Below, piece by piece: positions 34,534 to 46,235 of a DNA stretch of 64,000 bases; within the stretch, counting starts at the first letter, position 1, and every line of letters begins with the position of its first letter. Position numbers and translations under genes: made by a program. Location of the stretch: the NCBI GenBank assembly GCA_028023455.1, contig JAQFVV010012671.1:996001-1060000 (forward strand). Reading direction: 5' to 3'. The DNA comes from Epiperipatus broadwayi. Taxonomy: Eukaryota; Onychophora; Udeonychophora; Euonychophora; Peripatidae. The notes below the pieces were generated by a model that was not told the origin of the DNA, did no database searches, and saw only the letters and a list, made by a program, of their open reading frames with translations.

Positions 34534-37500
34534 GATCTTTTTGTTCAATATAATGATTTTTTTGTTTTAAAAATCTTGAACATCATCCAACAGTTAATCT
34601 CTAAGTTATATTCGAGTAGAGAAGTTTAACTCTGCTCTCCCACGAGTCTGTTCTCAGAAGGTGTTCTAAAGTTAAAGTCCAGTAGAAGACCTAATAACCA
34701 TGCTGATAACTATCTATCTTTGCTGCCTGGAAAATCAAAAAAGATCTATCTAAATGGAAACCTGAGCACAGATGTCTGTGATATAGACCTCAACAGCCAT
34801 CAAAAAAGAATGACAGCATGATGAGGCTTCTAGAATGAACTCTTAATCTGCTCTTTATAAAGCATAATCCATATAAGTGCTTCTTAATTACTGGTAGCTT
34901 TATCTTTGTCATTTTTTTTATTATTGTTTTGATTATTTTATCTTGCATGTAGTTATAAAATTAATGTGTGTATTCTAATAGTCAACTAGTTCTGTTTCTT
35001 TTTGTTATTATATATATATTGATGTACTATTAGCATACATATAAAATCAACAAGATTTTTTTATTTATTATTTCATTGGTAATGTGAGAAGCTGGATGAT
35101 AAAGCTGAAATAAGTGGATTTTTTTTTATATTTTCCCTCAACCTGTTATATAAGTCGGAAATCATTTCTAAGTAATTTGTAAAAGTTATTTGGATTTTAA
35201 AAGATTTTCATCCTCCTTCTCCCAGTGGTTTTTTTTTTTAGTAAATGTTTTTTTTAAAAGAGAGAGACAGAGATACATTGAAATTTAGTTATTTAGCTAT
35301 ACTCTAGATTCATTTTATAATTATATGGAGAAAGATGTTCATACTATATATATATCTATTTAATTTATTGATTTTTTTTTTAAAAAGAAAGTACTTCACA
35401 ATTGTTATTTTATATATGTAGACTTAATCTAACCAGAAATCTGTTATTAAGTATTTTGTAATAGAGAGGTACAATGTGGTCCTTTTTCATATAATTATCC
35501 ATTCAATATTCATCAAATCTATGAGTATAAATTAGTTAAATAACAATAATTCTTGATTACTTATGCTAAAAATAAAAATGCTGGTATAATACCCACATAC
35601 CAGTTAATTTAATGATTTTAAAGGGATGATTTTTACAGGATGTATACCTCTCTATATTAATGTTAATAAGACTTTAATATTTGTAGTCATTTGAATGTAT
35701 TTCCAATACTGTGTACTTAATGAAAAATTTTCCTATTTTATTGTTTTCTGAATTACTTTATCCAGCCAGCTTGTGAATACTGGATATATCAGTTGCCTGG
35801 AGATGAATCTTGTTAAAGGAATAGTGAGGAGAAATGGACACTAAGCTGCTAGACACACTTTATTCCTAAACCCAGGTCATGCTTAGGCAAATGGGTTCCT
35901 TTCTCGAATAATCAATTAGAGGCAAAGCAGCTATCCATCAATCAAATTGGTGAAATAATGAAGACTTTACTATATTAGAGACACACATTTAAATATATAT
36001 ATGATCACTGAGTACTACACTTAATCTTACCCTTTTTTATAATTATACCTGTTGTGATATGATATATGTGTGCTGCTGTGCAAATTTATTGTTAAAGATT
36101 AAAGATTCATTAGAGTTATATATTTATACATAATTGAGAATATGTTTCAGTCAGCCTCCAGCTTATTTAGTTAATTAAAATATAATAACTACCATGTTCT
36201 CGCACCATAGATTGATTTCCATATCTCCTCCCTACCTAGTCAAATTCATCTCTTTGCTTAATCATTTATATCAAATGTTTTGTTTTCTTTTATTACAAAA
36301 TTGTAAGTTATAATTGAATCTTATATATTGTAGCAGGGCTAGGTTCAAATCCTGTTTCAAGAAGGGAAAATTAGCATAGATCTAGAGCAATATCTGAGTA
36401 AAGAAAAAATAGACATAAATTTTATATATATATAATTCTAGATGGGGATTTAAAAGGGTTAAAATAAATAGAAGGGGTGTGAGTATGTGTGCTCTTTTGT
36501 TGTATGGAAACACAGTATATATTTTGCTGTATGGAATAATATAGAAAAAAAAGAGAGAAAACAACAACAACAAAAAAAATGCAGGTATAAAGATATATTT
36601 TATTTTTCAAGATGGAAGCCCTTAAATTTTATTTTGGAGAGATTAAATGAAAAAAAATTTTGAAAAATAACTAGATCTATATCTGAGGAATGTACATTGC
36701 TGAAGTTGTTTCAATTCATTAAAGAATTTCAGGCAAGCAAAAATACAAAGGTGCTAAAAGCTTTTTGTTTTGTTTTAAGGAATCCAGATTTGAGTGACAT
36801 GAGTGAAGAGAACTTTCTAGAAAGGAAGGGGGGACTATAAAAAGAAATTTAATAAGACTTAATTCATTCTGATTGTGATTCTTATGATTATTCTTGTTTG
36901 CAACTTGTTGTCAATAACTTAAATGGCATTGTTTAAAATTAAAGAAGATAATATTTATTCACTTTGTCCATAGTGTTGTGGAAACAACTTTAGAAAGGAA
37001 ATAAATTGAAGAAATTGGAAATGGAAGAAAAGCTGAAAAGATCTTCATCAATTATGAGCAGGCTCGGGTAGAAGCGTAAGCATGCTGGGCTTTACAATCC
37101 CATCCCATGAAGATACTAAAGTTGCTGCTGAGACAATTCTATTAATGGAAACCAGTCACTCTGAAGCCAAAACCAAACCCCAATAAAGTTAGAAAATGGA
37201 AAATCAATCAAGCAAATCGGACTGCCGGAATCACCAACCTTCATGGCCATCATGTCAAGTGCGATATATAATGAATAGATTTTACCTCTAGTTTTCCCCA
37301 GGGAAAAAATGCAGGTAATGTGTACATTTACCACCTATATTCGTCTAATGTTTCAAATGTTAGTGTGTTTTAAACTACACATAAACTTTCCGCATAAACA
37401 TTATTAATTAACTCTTCTTCTGAACTTAAAATGATTTTTTTTGTGTATCTGGATAAATCTGATATTATTTTCCTTTTTATTTGTATTTTCTATTGCATTT

Positions 37501-38879
37501 TATATACTTCTGTGCAGTGAGTGTGTATGTATGTGTTTCTCATCATTTTGAGCACAAAATAATCGGGTCATATAAATAGTATAGAAATAAAGGTATAAGA
37601 TTAAAGTTAAATGAAACATGTATATTTGTGTTATTTCTTTGTTTTTGAGTTTTTTAGATTACTAGAATTTAAAATTAATGTAATAACTATTCGATTGAAG
37701 AAAGTGTGTCTCATATAGTGTAGGCCCTCTATATTTCCCACCATTAAATAATCACCTGCCCTGAGTGAGCAAGCTAGAGGCTACTATCTTTTAATTCTCC
37801 ATATTGGTATTCCAGATCTCTCCACATAATTCTTATATTAATATAAGATTGGCACCAGGCCATAAAGTGATGCTCATAAATATGGGCAAGAAATAACGAA
37901 TCTCCAAATGTTTTAATCTAATTTATGTTGTTTGTTGAATTCTTACAATCCAAAAAAAAAGGTCTGTGTTATACTAGCAGTCAATGCATTAATCTAACCA
38001 TAGATGCATGGTTATTTATCGTAATCACATCAAAATATTGTGGGTTCCCCCCCAAAAAAATGGTATTAAAATAAAAATCTATATACATGTATCGTTATAT
38101 ATATAAACGATCTTATAGTTAGAAAACGGCAATTCCATTACAATATATATATATTTCTATGAGTATTTTCTCAAATTATTAGTAAATAATTACATTAAAT
38201 GAAATATAGAAAGTCTTATATTAACAATAAACTATAATTTATAATAATAACAAAGTTGTAGATACTCATTATTTTATGTGTTTAAATCTGATCATCACAT
38301 ACTGAGATTTCTAAGAGTCTTGTCTCTATCTGACCACCAGGCAGAAAACTAACTCTTGTGAGATTAAGGGAATAAGTCATTTAGATATGATCCAGAGGGA
38401 TGAGTGAGGTTTGAATCCCTCTATTTATGCTTTATGACTTAGTTTTTTTATATAATCTGGCAGGCCAATATATGTAGATGCTGAGATGTTCTTAGGATCA
38501 GAAAAAAAATTTTTTTTGAAAGTGGTGAAATATGAATATGTATGTTTTTTTATCCCTTTTCTCTCTCTCTCTCTCTCTTGGCTTAATTATAAATATATTC
38601 CACATAACAAATCAGGTGAAACTGATCAGATGAAAATGAAATAATATTATATACTACATTTTTTTTCTTTATTTGCAGGGGAACAGAGTGATTAAAATAA
38701 GGAATAAAGTGGAAAAAGGGGTTATATAGTGGAAGTTTTTTAAAAATTATTTTAATTTTATTATATAGTGTTATTATGGGAGGCTTATATATAAATAAAA
38801 TGATAGAGAAGTTAAATTATGGAGATAGCAATAAAGATGAGAGATTTGAGTTCAGGCTTAAATAAAAATATTATTACTC
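34534..38879. other. Non-coding DNA with less AT-rich patches
   Basis: Patches at about 34600-34870, 35760-35960 and 37040-37340 are visibly less AT-rich and could be old transposon bodies or the 5' leader of the downstream Gypsy element; I recognise no protein in them. A (CT)n tract lies at about 38561-38578. A box B-like GGTTTGAATCCC at 38408-38419 may be the trace of a tRNA-derived SINE. Confidence 0.4.
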
Positions 38880-38899
38880 AGTCATAATATTATCATTCA

Positions 38900-39560
38900 A
38901 TGGACAACAGAAGCTGGAGTTCAAGAAAGGACAAACATTCAGAAGGATATGGGAGGGGAAGGGAAGTAATAAATGAGATAAAAAACAAGAAAGGATTTTA
39001 TTTTCTATTACAGATTACCAAAGAAAAGATTTCATTTTTCATAGTGATCACTGAAGAAAACATGTCAACATATGATAAAGAAAGAAAACTGAGCTTGCTT
39101 GGCAATGATGAAGAGACAATTAATGGAATGAAAGCAGATACCAGTGTTAGATTTTCAGACAGCATACCAGAAATGCAAAGCCTGATAATAAAAAATCTAG
39201 GATACCCAAAAAAACAATGAAGCCCATGGAAAGAAAATGGGAACAAAAAGAGCAGAGAGTAAACAAAAATGAGCAGCAGAAATGGCAGAGACAACTAGAA
39301 AGATGGAGAACCTTGAAAGAAAAGAATGAAAAACCAAAGAAGAAGCAGAGGAAAAGGAATGAAAAGGAGCAGAAGAGGGTAGACAAGAATGAGCAGATGA
39401 AACAAAGAAAAGTATGGAGACCATGAAAAAAATGTTCAGTAGATGTTCTCAGAAAATGATAAACAGCATGAAGAAAAGAATCAAAAGATACAAAGACAGA
39501 ACTGGAAAAAGCAAAGAAAGAACACAAGGAGTACATATATGCACTAAGAGAAGACATGCA
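38900..39560 (+). pseudogene. Gag-like charged coiled-coil region
   Basis: Two overlapping open stretches (38900-39220 and 39217-39426) and a continuation to about 39560. The second is extremely rich in Lys, Glu, Gln and Arg with heptad-like spacing, predicted coiled coil. It lies where gag belongs in the element, 1 kb before the protease, and the minus-strand Gypsy at 54.7-57.5 kb also begins with a coiled-coil region. Assignment as gag is inference from position. Minus-strand Phe/Ser-rich frames over the same bases are shadows. Confidence 0.45.
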
Positions 39561-40499
39561 ACAATGGACACAAAAGGTCCAAGATTAGATTAATTAAAGG
39601 GATAGGTCAAATATAAAAGGAAGTGGAAAAATAAGCCATAAAACAGTAAACCATAGACGTTCATCAAAGAACTTAACCAATCCTACATTAATATAAATAA
39701 CTTGAATAGTGTGAAGAGTATAGAAAAAAAGGGCAATTCCTTAGTAGCATGGTTTATCCAGGTCAAATGATTTAGAGGGTATATAAAGGAAAGTCCAATG
39801 GCTTACCTAGATAGCCTCAAAAAGAAAAATTATTTATATTCCATAGACTCTGGGAAGAAGAGCAGATAGCAATTTTTGGAAATCATCTACATCGCTCAAC
39901 CCAGAACTGGTGGATGTGTTTAACTCAGAGATCAAAGATGTTCAGGGATTACCATATGCCACTGCTTAGAAGTTTTTGGAGTGAGGGAAGATGGGATGGA
40001 ATACTACATTGAATCTCTAGTGAAAAATATTGTGGTTTAAAGGGAGAAATGCACACACAGTTCTTTATATGGCAAGTATTTCATCTCAGATCAGTAACAG
40101 CATTCCCACTATTAAATGAAAAATTATCTGAACAATCTGATACAACATGCCACCTCACATCTAGAAACTAATGTTATACTGCAGAAATAGTGGAATTGAA
40201 GAATTTTAGAATTGCACATTGCAGTAGATTTTGGGAATCTTAACTAAATAACCCCTAGAAAAGATTTTAAAAAAAGGTGGATGCACCATGAATACAGACA
40301 GCAGCCATCTGGGGACATTATGATAGTAGTTCTACTCATGTCAAAAGACCATAACAAACAATGACAAAGATAAATTATAACTCTATGCAGGCAGAAAACT
40401 AAGAACTCTGCTAGCTATTCTTCTCAATAGGTTCCCAGAAGAAAGTAAGGAACAACCTATCTTAAAAAAATGAAGTAACATCGACTATAATCTATGAAG

Positions 40500-41000
40500 G
40501 GAAATAACCACTTCACAGATCACCATACAATATTGTTCCACAATTAGAATCTCAGTGGAAAATTTTCAGTACTGGCCTTATTGGATACTGGAAGCCAAGT
40601 CTTGATTGTATCAAAGGAATGGTAGACCACAACTGAAAAAATGAGAATGCTGCCTGCCATGCCAATAATGGCTACTCAAATCACCTTAGCCAATGGTAAA
40701 AAGGCTAAAATTGAAATTCATTAACTTTGGCTCAATATTAGAATAGGGTCCACAACTGTAAGTTACACATTCCTAATTATGGCTGGTCTTATCTGAGATG
40801 TGGTACTATGATTGGATTTCCTAGGTCATCACCAAGGCATCATAAATTATGAAGTTATCACATTCCATAAGGAAATAATTAGATTCCAAGATATAGAGAT
40901 TCATTCTCTCACAACAGTCAACTGCACTCAAATGGTACTAGATCCCCCATCTATAGTAAAAAAAATAAAGGAATCAGTGCTCAAAACCAAAGGTGATATA
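40500..41000 (+). pseudogene. Gypsy aspartic protease
   Basis: The frame through 40569 reads VLALLDTGSQVLIVSKEW, containing the catalytic DTG-S (40584-40592) of a retropepsin, which cuts the element polyprotein. A stop follows directly. Further downstream LANGKKAKIEI and, at 40812-41003, an FLGHHQGIINYE region correspond to the flap and the usual D.LGxDFL...I.Y linker before RT; the Asp-Phe of that linker is altered. Confidence 0.7.
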
Positions 41001-41145
41001 TAGAAAGTGATCATAGTATGGTGCTAAGGAAACACACGAGAGCATTCTCAAATTTCCCAGGAATAATTAAAGGATATGCACAATGGATTCAGGTCAAAGA
41101 AAAACTTCCACACAATAACATATCCTATTTTCTACTGATATAAAA

Positions 41146-42048
41146 GTGGAAGATCAACTAAAAGCCATGATAAAATATGGAATTATAGAGAGAAGCTTAT
41201 CTCTATACAATAGCCATATAGTCCTCACCAAAAAAATTGGATCAATAAGGATGCTAAAAAGTTCAATAGCATCATTATCCCAAAAAGAGATATACTTCAA
41301 CTCAATCAAGAAGTCTTCACATGGCTTGCTATAAAGAAAATCTTCACCACCATAGACCTAACATCAGGATATTGGCAAATCTTATTAGACCCATGGAATA
41401 GAAAATATACCACATTCAGACATGAAGAGCACACTTATATCTTCAAGTGTATGCTGTTCAGCCTGTTTAATTAGTAGCACAGGTTTGATATGGTGCTTAG
41501 ATCAAGCTCTGTCAGATAAAATCAAACAACACATGGTGTGCTTTGTGGATGTTGTGGCCATTGCATTCATAAGCCCAGAAGAAAACTTGGCTCACCTGAA
41601 AAAATTTCTCCAAGAATGCATAAACAAAAATATTACAATAAATTTTAGAAAAAGTTATTTTGCAGTCAAAGAAATTACTTTCCTGGGTCATTTGGTAAAT
41701 GAACAGGGGATATTGCCTCACCAAGATAAAATAACAACCATTGAGAATATTCCAAAATCAACAAGTCAGAAGGAAGTGTGGTCCTTTATGAGTCTGTGCA
41801 ATTTCTATCATAAATTTTACAAAAATTTTGCACAAGATGCCATATCTCTATTAGAACTGCTAAAAAAGGATATTAGAAGTGGTCAGTGGAACAAGAAAGA
41901 GATTTCAAAAAAATCAAACAAAATTTCTTGCAGGTTGTTGTATTGCATCAACCAGATTTTACATGCCCATTTTCTATTCAAACTGACAAGTAAAAGAGGT
42001 GTGAGCATAATATTATTCCAGATATGGTCTTGCATTTCTGTAGTATGA
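41146..42048 (+). pseudogene. Gypsy reverse transcriptase
   Basis: Begins with EDQLKAMIKYGIIERSLSLYN (41146 on), the conserved start of Gypsy RT, then SHIVLTKKIGSIRM. After a gap of broken frame, IDLTSGYWQILLD-like residues (motif A) are visible near 41355-41395. The open stretch 41422-42048 includes MVCFVDVVAIAF, where the family has FVDDV; the second catalytic Asp is Val (FVDV at 41542-41553). HLKKFLQECINKNITIN, FLGHLVNEQGI and the NFYHKFYKNFA connection follow. The catalytic loss plus frame breaks make it inactive. Confidence 0.82.
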
Positions 42049-42330
42049 CATGCCAAGGGCCTGAAATAAATTATACCATTACTAAACAGGAAATCCTTGC
42101 CATAATATGGGCCTGCCAGAGATTCAAACAATTCCTAATGGGGTCAGAATTGATCATCATCACTAACCACCAGTGTCTTGAGTTTCTAAACGAAGGATAC
42201 TTCATAAATGACCACCTCATTAGATGGAGCTTTTTCCTATAGCAGTTTAACTATAAAGTAATTTACTGCCCTAGCATGGAGAATATTGTAGCTGACATTT
42301 TAAGCTGCCACTCAGCAGACATCCAACCTC
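42049..42330 (+). pseudogene. Gypsy RNase H
   Basis: The open stretch 42024-42242 encodes ITKQEILAIIWACQRFKQFLMGSEL and IITNHQCLEFL, aligned to the family T..E.LAI..A...FR.YL.G..F...TDHQ.L. The Asp of DHQ is Asn here. IRWSFFL and, beyond a stop, a VIYCP.MENIVADILSCHS segment match the C-terminal RW...L..Y.....PG..N..AD.LSR. RNase H normally removes the RNA strand during reverse transcription. Confidence 0.78.
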
Positions 42331-42579
42331 AGAACCTAGTTGCAAAGTGTAGCAATTTCAACAAATGGGGACAAATCAGTAGAAGAGGATTTAAAAAACT
42401 TGACTCACAAAGAAATGACAAGAAATATGGACCCATAGTGGAGACACTTGAAAAGAACCAATTACCAAAACTAAAGCAACAGTATAAAATTAATGGACAA
42501 TCTCCTGATATTTAAAATCATTATACTATTCCAAACCCTGGAAAATTCTAATACCATGGGAGATCAGGGAATGTTTAAT

Positions 42580-43691
42580 ACAGCATAACAGAAAACCTAT
42601 ATAGACATTATGGGCCTAGGAAAACTGAGAGTGCAATTCAGCATCAGTTTCATTAGGAAGGGCTGTACTCCAGCATCCTTTCCAGACTAAGAGAATGTCA
42701 GGTATGCACCTGAAAGAAACCATCTAATCAATCTTATACAGGGGTCTTCATGTATATACTACCAAAGGGCCCAAATGAACTTTTGGCAGTAGATCATTAT
42801 GGATCTCTACCTACTTTCAATCAATTTAGATTTTTATTTGTCACTTATGATGTATTTTCAAAATACATCTCTGCATATCCGATGTGACAAGCAGACCTGC
42901 AGAGTGCAAACAATGTCAAATTCATCAAGGTAGGAAAACCATGAACTATTTTGTCCAATCGTCAGCATACACATCAAAACAAAGAAAAGAAGGAACGCAA
43001 CAGTATGACATAAAGCATATGTTAACTCCAATAAGGAATCCCAAATGAAACCCCTGTAAAAGGGTCATGAGGGAATTAAATCACTTGTTTAGGGTGTACA
43101 AAAGTTGGGTAAAACAAACCCCTGTAATATTGAAATACCTGAACCAGAATAAGAATGATTCCATTGAGGTCAATCCAGCATGACTTTATTTTGGAAAACA
43201 AAACCCTGGTTTTATAAAAACATCACTCCCAGTGAAACCATAAACAATAAATCATGACAAAGGTCATGCCCATGCTAGGATGTGTTTAGCACGCATGGCA
43301 AAAAAAGAATAGAAAAGGACCTAAGAATCATTATATATACAAAACTGGAGAGCAGGTTTGGGTCAGAACACCATGCATCAGTATACCCTTGAAAAATCAG
43401 TATAAGAAGTTTTTTCTACTATATGAAGAGTTTTTTATTATAAGAAAAAAATGTCAGGAAAATGCATTTTTGCTGGAGAACAAGAAAGGAGTAAGTGAGA
43501 TCTTTTATGCAAGGGGTTGGAAGCCCTATAGTGGCACAACACCCAACATACAAAAAATAAAGTGGCAACTCAACCAGCAAATGATCAACATTAGAGAGGA
43601 AGATCCACCTGAAAAAGAATCATATAAGAAAAGAGACAGGATAATGGAGCAGTCTAATTCATGTACAACACAATTCAGCCACAAAAAATAA
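42580..43691 (+). pseudogene. Gypsy integrase with C-terminal domain
   Basis: A zinc-binding HHCC-type region is visible (RHYGPRKTESAIQHQF, then LSRLRECQVC) at about 42600-42705. The core begins with LLAVDHYGSLPT (first catalytic Asp near 42790) and FLFVTYDVFSKYISAYPM. The middle of the core is badly broken. At 43389-43691 the open stretch KKFFLLYEEFFIIRKKCQENAFLLENKKG then YARGWKPYSG matches the C-terminal LYEGPF.I.K..G.NA..L......FN...LKPY block. A Glu/Lys-rich tail ends the coding region. Confidence 0.75.
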
Positions 43692-43867
43692 AATAATCCA
43701 TATAAGATCATCTATAAGTACATTTTTTATATTTAGATACTTAGCATGCTAACTACTAATATTAAACAAATATACATGTTGCTCCTCAACAAATTAATCT
43801 ATTCATCTCTAAGCAAAGTAAGTACAGTCATTTTTTTACTTATTTTTTTCAAGTGACTGTGAGAACA

Positions 43868-44340
43868 CGAAGCTTACATATATAGCTTTATATGTGTGTG
43901 CTTCACCATTCACTGTTTATTTAACTACAGACAATATAAACCAACCACAGTGAATGGATATTAAAATAAATGATTAATGAAATATATATGTATATAATGG
44001 ATTAAAATTAATAATGAAATTGAAATGTATATAATTTAGAAATTAAGAGAAAAGTTTTAATGTAAAATAGTAATAAAAATATTGCATCAGCAAGTAGAGA
44101 TGTTAGCTAATGCATTTTATATAATACCAAAATAGGTTAAGTAAAAAATTTAGCTTAAGATTCCATTTAAAGAAAAATGATGTAATATAAAATCGATTGT
44201 TTGTAACATAAACAATAGTGTAAAATCATATGATGCTCTTAAGAGGTTGTAAACAATGAAAGCGTTGGTAGATTTCAATTAATTAATTATTAATTAATGG
44301 AAAGAAGAAGTTAAAAGATATAAATACTGCAAGAAAATAA
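43868..44340 (+). repeat. 0.45-kb direct repeat, right copy
   Basis: Counterpart of 34078-34533, including the hairpin CCATTCACTGT (43906-43916) / ACAGTGAATGG (43947-43957). It begins shortly after the Gypsy integrase end but no purine tract precedes it. Its 3' part is duplicated in tandem (next entry), which the left copy lacks. Confidence 0.7.
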
Positions 44341-44457
44341 AACAATATATGATGCTCTTAAGAGATTGTAAACAATGAAACCATTGGTAGATTTCAATTA
44401 ATAAATTAATGAAAAGAAGAAGTTAAAAGATATAAATACTGCAAGAAAATAAAACAA
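44231..44457 (+). repeat. Tandem duplication of about 115 bp
   Basis: TGATGCTCTTAAGAGGTTGT ... GCAAGAAAATAAAACAA (44231-44345) is repeated at 44349-44457 with few changes. Both units end in the same A-rich segment. Confidence 0.75.
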
Positions 44458-44763
44458 ATCTTTTTTAAAAAAGGAAAAAAAAATCAGATTTCAATTATTT
44501 AAACTTTGAATATTTGACCTTTAAATTTTGAAAGTTAAATTTAGAGACAACATAGGCAAATTTAAATTTGTAAACTAAAAAAAAAATCTTTTCCGATTTT
44601 TTAACTTACTCGTCTACACTTTTTTTTAAAATATCAGTTATTAAAACAGTTACTGTAAAAGTAACCAATATTTAATCGCTCTTGTGGTCAATTATGTATC
44701 TTGCTTTGCAACTAATACAATATAGTATATGCAGTATTCAAGGTCAAGAAGGTATATACATAT
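44458..44763. other. AT-rich non-coding DNA
   Basis: Nothing recognised. Confidence 0.5.
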
Positions 44764-45025
44764 GTAATGTATAATGAATATGTAAAATAAGAATAATAAT
44801 TGTATAATAATAAGAGTACAATAATATAGAATAAAACTAATAACTGTAATGTATAATAAATATGTAAAATAAGAATAATAATTGTATAATAAAAAGAGTA
44901 TGTGAAATAAAAATAATAATAAGAGTACAATAATAAATGTAGAATAAAAGTAATAACTGTAATATATAATGAATATGTAAAATAAGAACAACTGTATAGT
45001 AATTATGTATAACGATTGTGTAAAA
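44764..45025 (+). repeat. AT-rich minisatellite, about three units
   Basis: Three units start with TGTAATGTATAATGAATATG or a close variant (44764, 44846, 44960) and contain AAAATAAGAATAATAATTG. Unit lengths differ (about 82, 114 and 66 bp). Reverse-strand Tyr/Leu/Ile-rich frames over this region are artefacts of the repeat. Confidence 0.7.
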
Positions 45026-45031
45026 TTGCAA

Positions 45032-45419
45032 TGTTGTTAAATCATAGAAAGCCCAGCTGACCTTATAGGGTCAGAAAACTGTAAAAGACCATATATGGTG
45101 AGAAATGTAAAATACGGTGTGTATGTGAAAACACCATATATGGTTAGGTATGTAAGAGACTCCAGAAGTCTTGAGGGGTATATAAACCCCCAGAACCTGA
45201 TCTATTTGTTCTGAGTATTAATTATAAGTTGGAGACTCCTGCCTCTGTAAGTCCAAAAGCAGGACTAGGGTTATTATATGCAGGTCACCATGACCTTTTA
45301 TTATTTTATTATGCCTTATAATATGCAATGTATATAGTTAAAATTATTCATATTAAACTATAACCTTACCATCTCAATTCTGCCTTTGTCCATTTATTTC
45401 TTGCTGGTCGTAAGACACA
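45032..45419 (+). repeat. Candidate solo LTR
   Basis: A 388-bp segment, less AT-rich than its flanks, starting TGTTGTTAAATC and ending GTCGTAAGACACA. It holds the promoter-like TATATAAA (45179-45186) inside GGGGTATATAAACCCC, and two copies of the palindrome ACCATATATGGT (45089-45100 and 45133-45144), upstream where enhancer or repressor sites would lie. TG...CA ends, a TATA box in the first half and a CT-rich end suit an LTR. No second copy in the window and no exact target duplication, so this is tentative. Confidence 0.45.
45179..45186 (+). promoter_or_regulatory. TATA box in candidate LTR
   Basis: TATATAAA lies within the 14-bp near-palindrome around GGGGTATATAAACCCC. It is a pol II TATA motif if the surrounding segment is an LTR; by itself it is weak evidence in AT-rich DNA. 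Confidence 0.4.
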
Positions 45420-46235
45420 GCTGTATATTATAAATCATGTTTTGTTGATTAACTTTGATTAAAATAGAATACATACTATTTATTAAATTGCAAGTATACA
45501 ATATTTTTCAACAAACAAATATATAATCCAGATGTCTTTTACATGTATATATATGAATTAAGATTGTAGTATAAACAAAATTTTTAAATTATAATAATAT
45601 AATTATTAGTAATAAATTGAGGGAATATATTTACATATATTTTTATGAGTGTGTGTTCCCTCATCCATTCTATGAAAAAATAAGAATAAGAAAAAAAACT
45701 TACTATAATGTATTATTATTTAAATAAAATAAATAATGAAATGTCTGACTTTCCTCAAAATTAAATATACTCTGTGTAATATTCTTTATTTCAATACCTT
45801 TTTTTCTTATTATAAAAACCTCATAGACTAGTATCTTTATCGAGAAATTTATGATCTAAAAAAAAAAAAAAATTAGTACCATCTTTTCTCATATTCTGGC
45901 TTGTGTTCTCGAATTGAGAGTTCCACGTGTAGTCATTATTACATCTGATTGGCTGTCACAAGCATTTTTAAGGCACTTCTGTTGAATGTTTTAGCCTTTC
46001 ACATTATTATTAACTTTTTTGTAAAATTTTTAGCATTACTCTTAGAAAATGTTTTATTACATGAAGTACTTAACTGTATGTCAAATTTGGAAAAAATAAC
46101 AAAGGAAGAATAAAATGTATGTGCTTTCAACATAAACCAAAATTTTTTTTATTCATGAAGATGATTGTTTATAGTGATACAAGATGTCAAAACAGCTCCT
46201 AGCATAATTTAAAATTTATTTACAATTTTTATTTT
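45420..46235. other. AT-rich non-coding DNA
   Basis: Nothing recognised. Confidence 0.5.

Larger units (their letters stand above)
38880..43691 (+). mobile_element. Degenerate Ty3/Gypsy retrotransposon
   Basis: Plus-strand order: Lys/Glu-rich gag-like region (38900-39560), a long decayed stretch, aspartic protease (DTG at 40584-40592), reverse transcriptase (41146-42048), RNase H (42050-42330) and integrase with its C-terminal domain (about 42580-43640). That is the Ty3/Gypsy order protease-RT-RNase H-integrase. Every domain is recognisable, but stops and frameshifts occur every few hundred bases. Direct repeats at 34.1 and 43.9 kb flank it but are not proven LTRs. Confidence 0.8.

Noticed and set aside
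37116-37334. Possible host exon in the less AT-rich patch near 37.1 kb (minus frame of 72 codons)
   Set aside because: No known domain, no convincing splice sites, and other such patches in the window are transposon remains.
39147-39557. 136-codon minus frame rich in Phe, Ser, Leu and Cys
   Set aside because: It is the shadow of the Lys/Glu-rich plus-strand gag-like region; its composition follows from the A/G-rich opposite strand.
44692-45031. Overlapping minus frames rich in Tyr, Ile and Leu that look like membrane proteins
   Set aside because: They translate an AT-rich minisatellite; all frames give similar low-complexity peptides.
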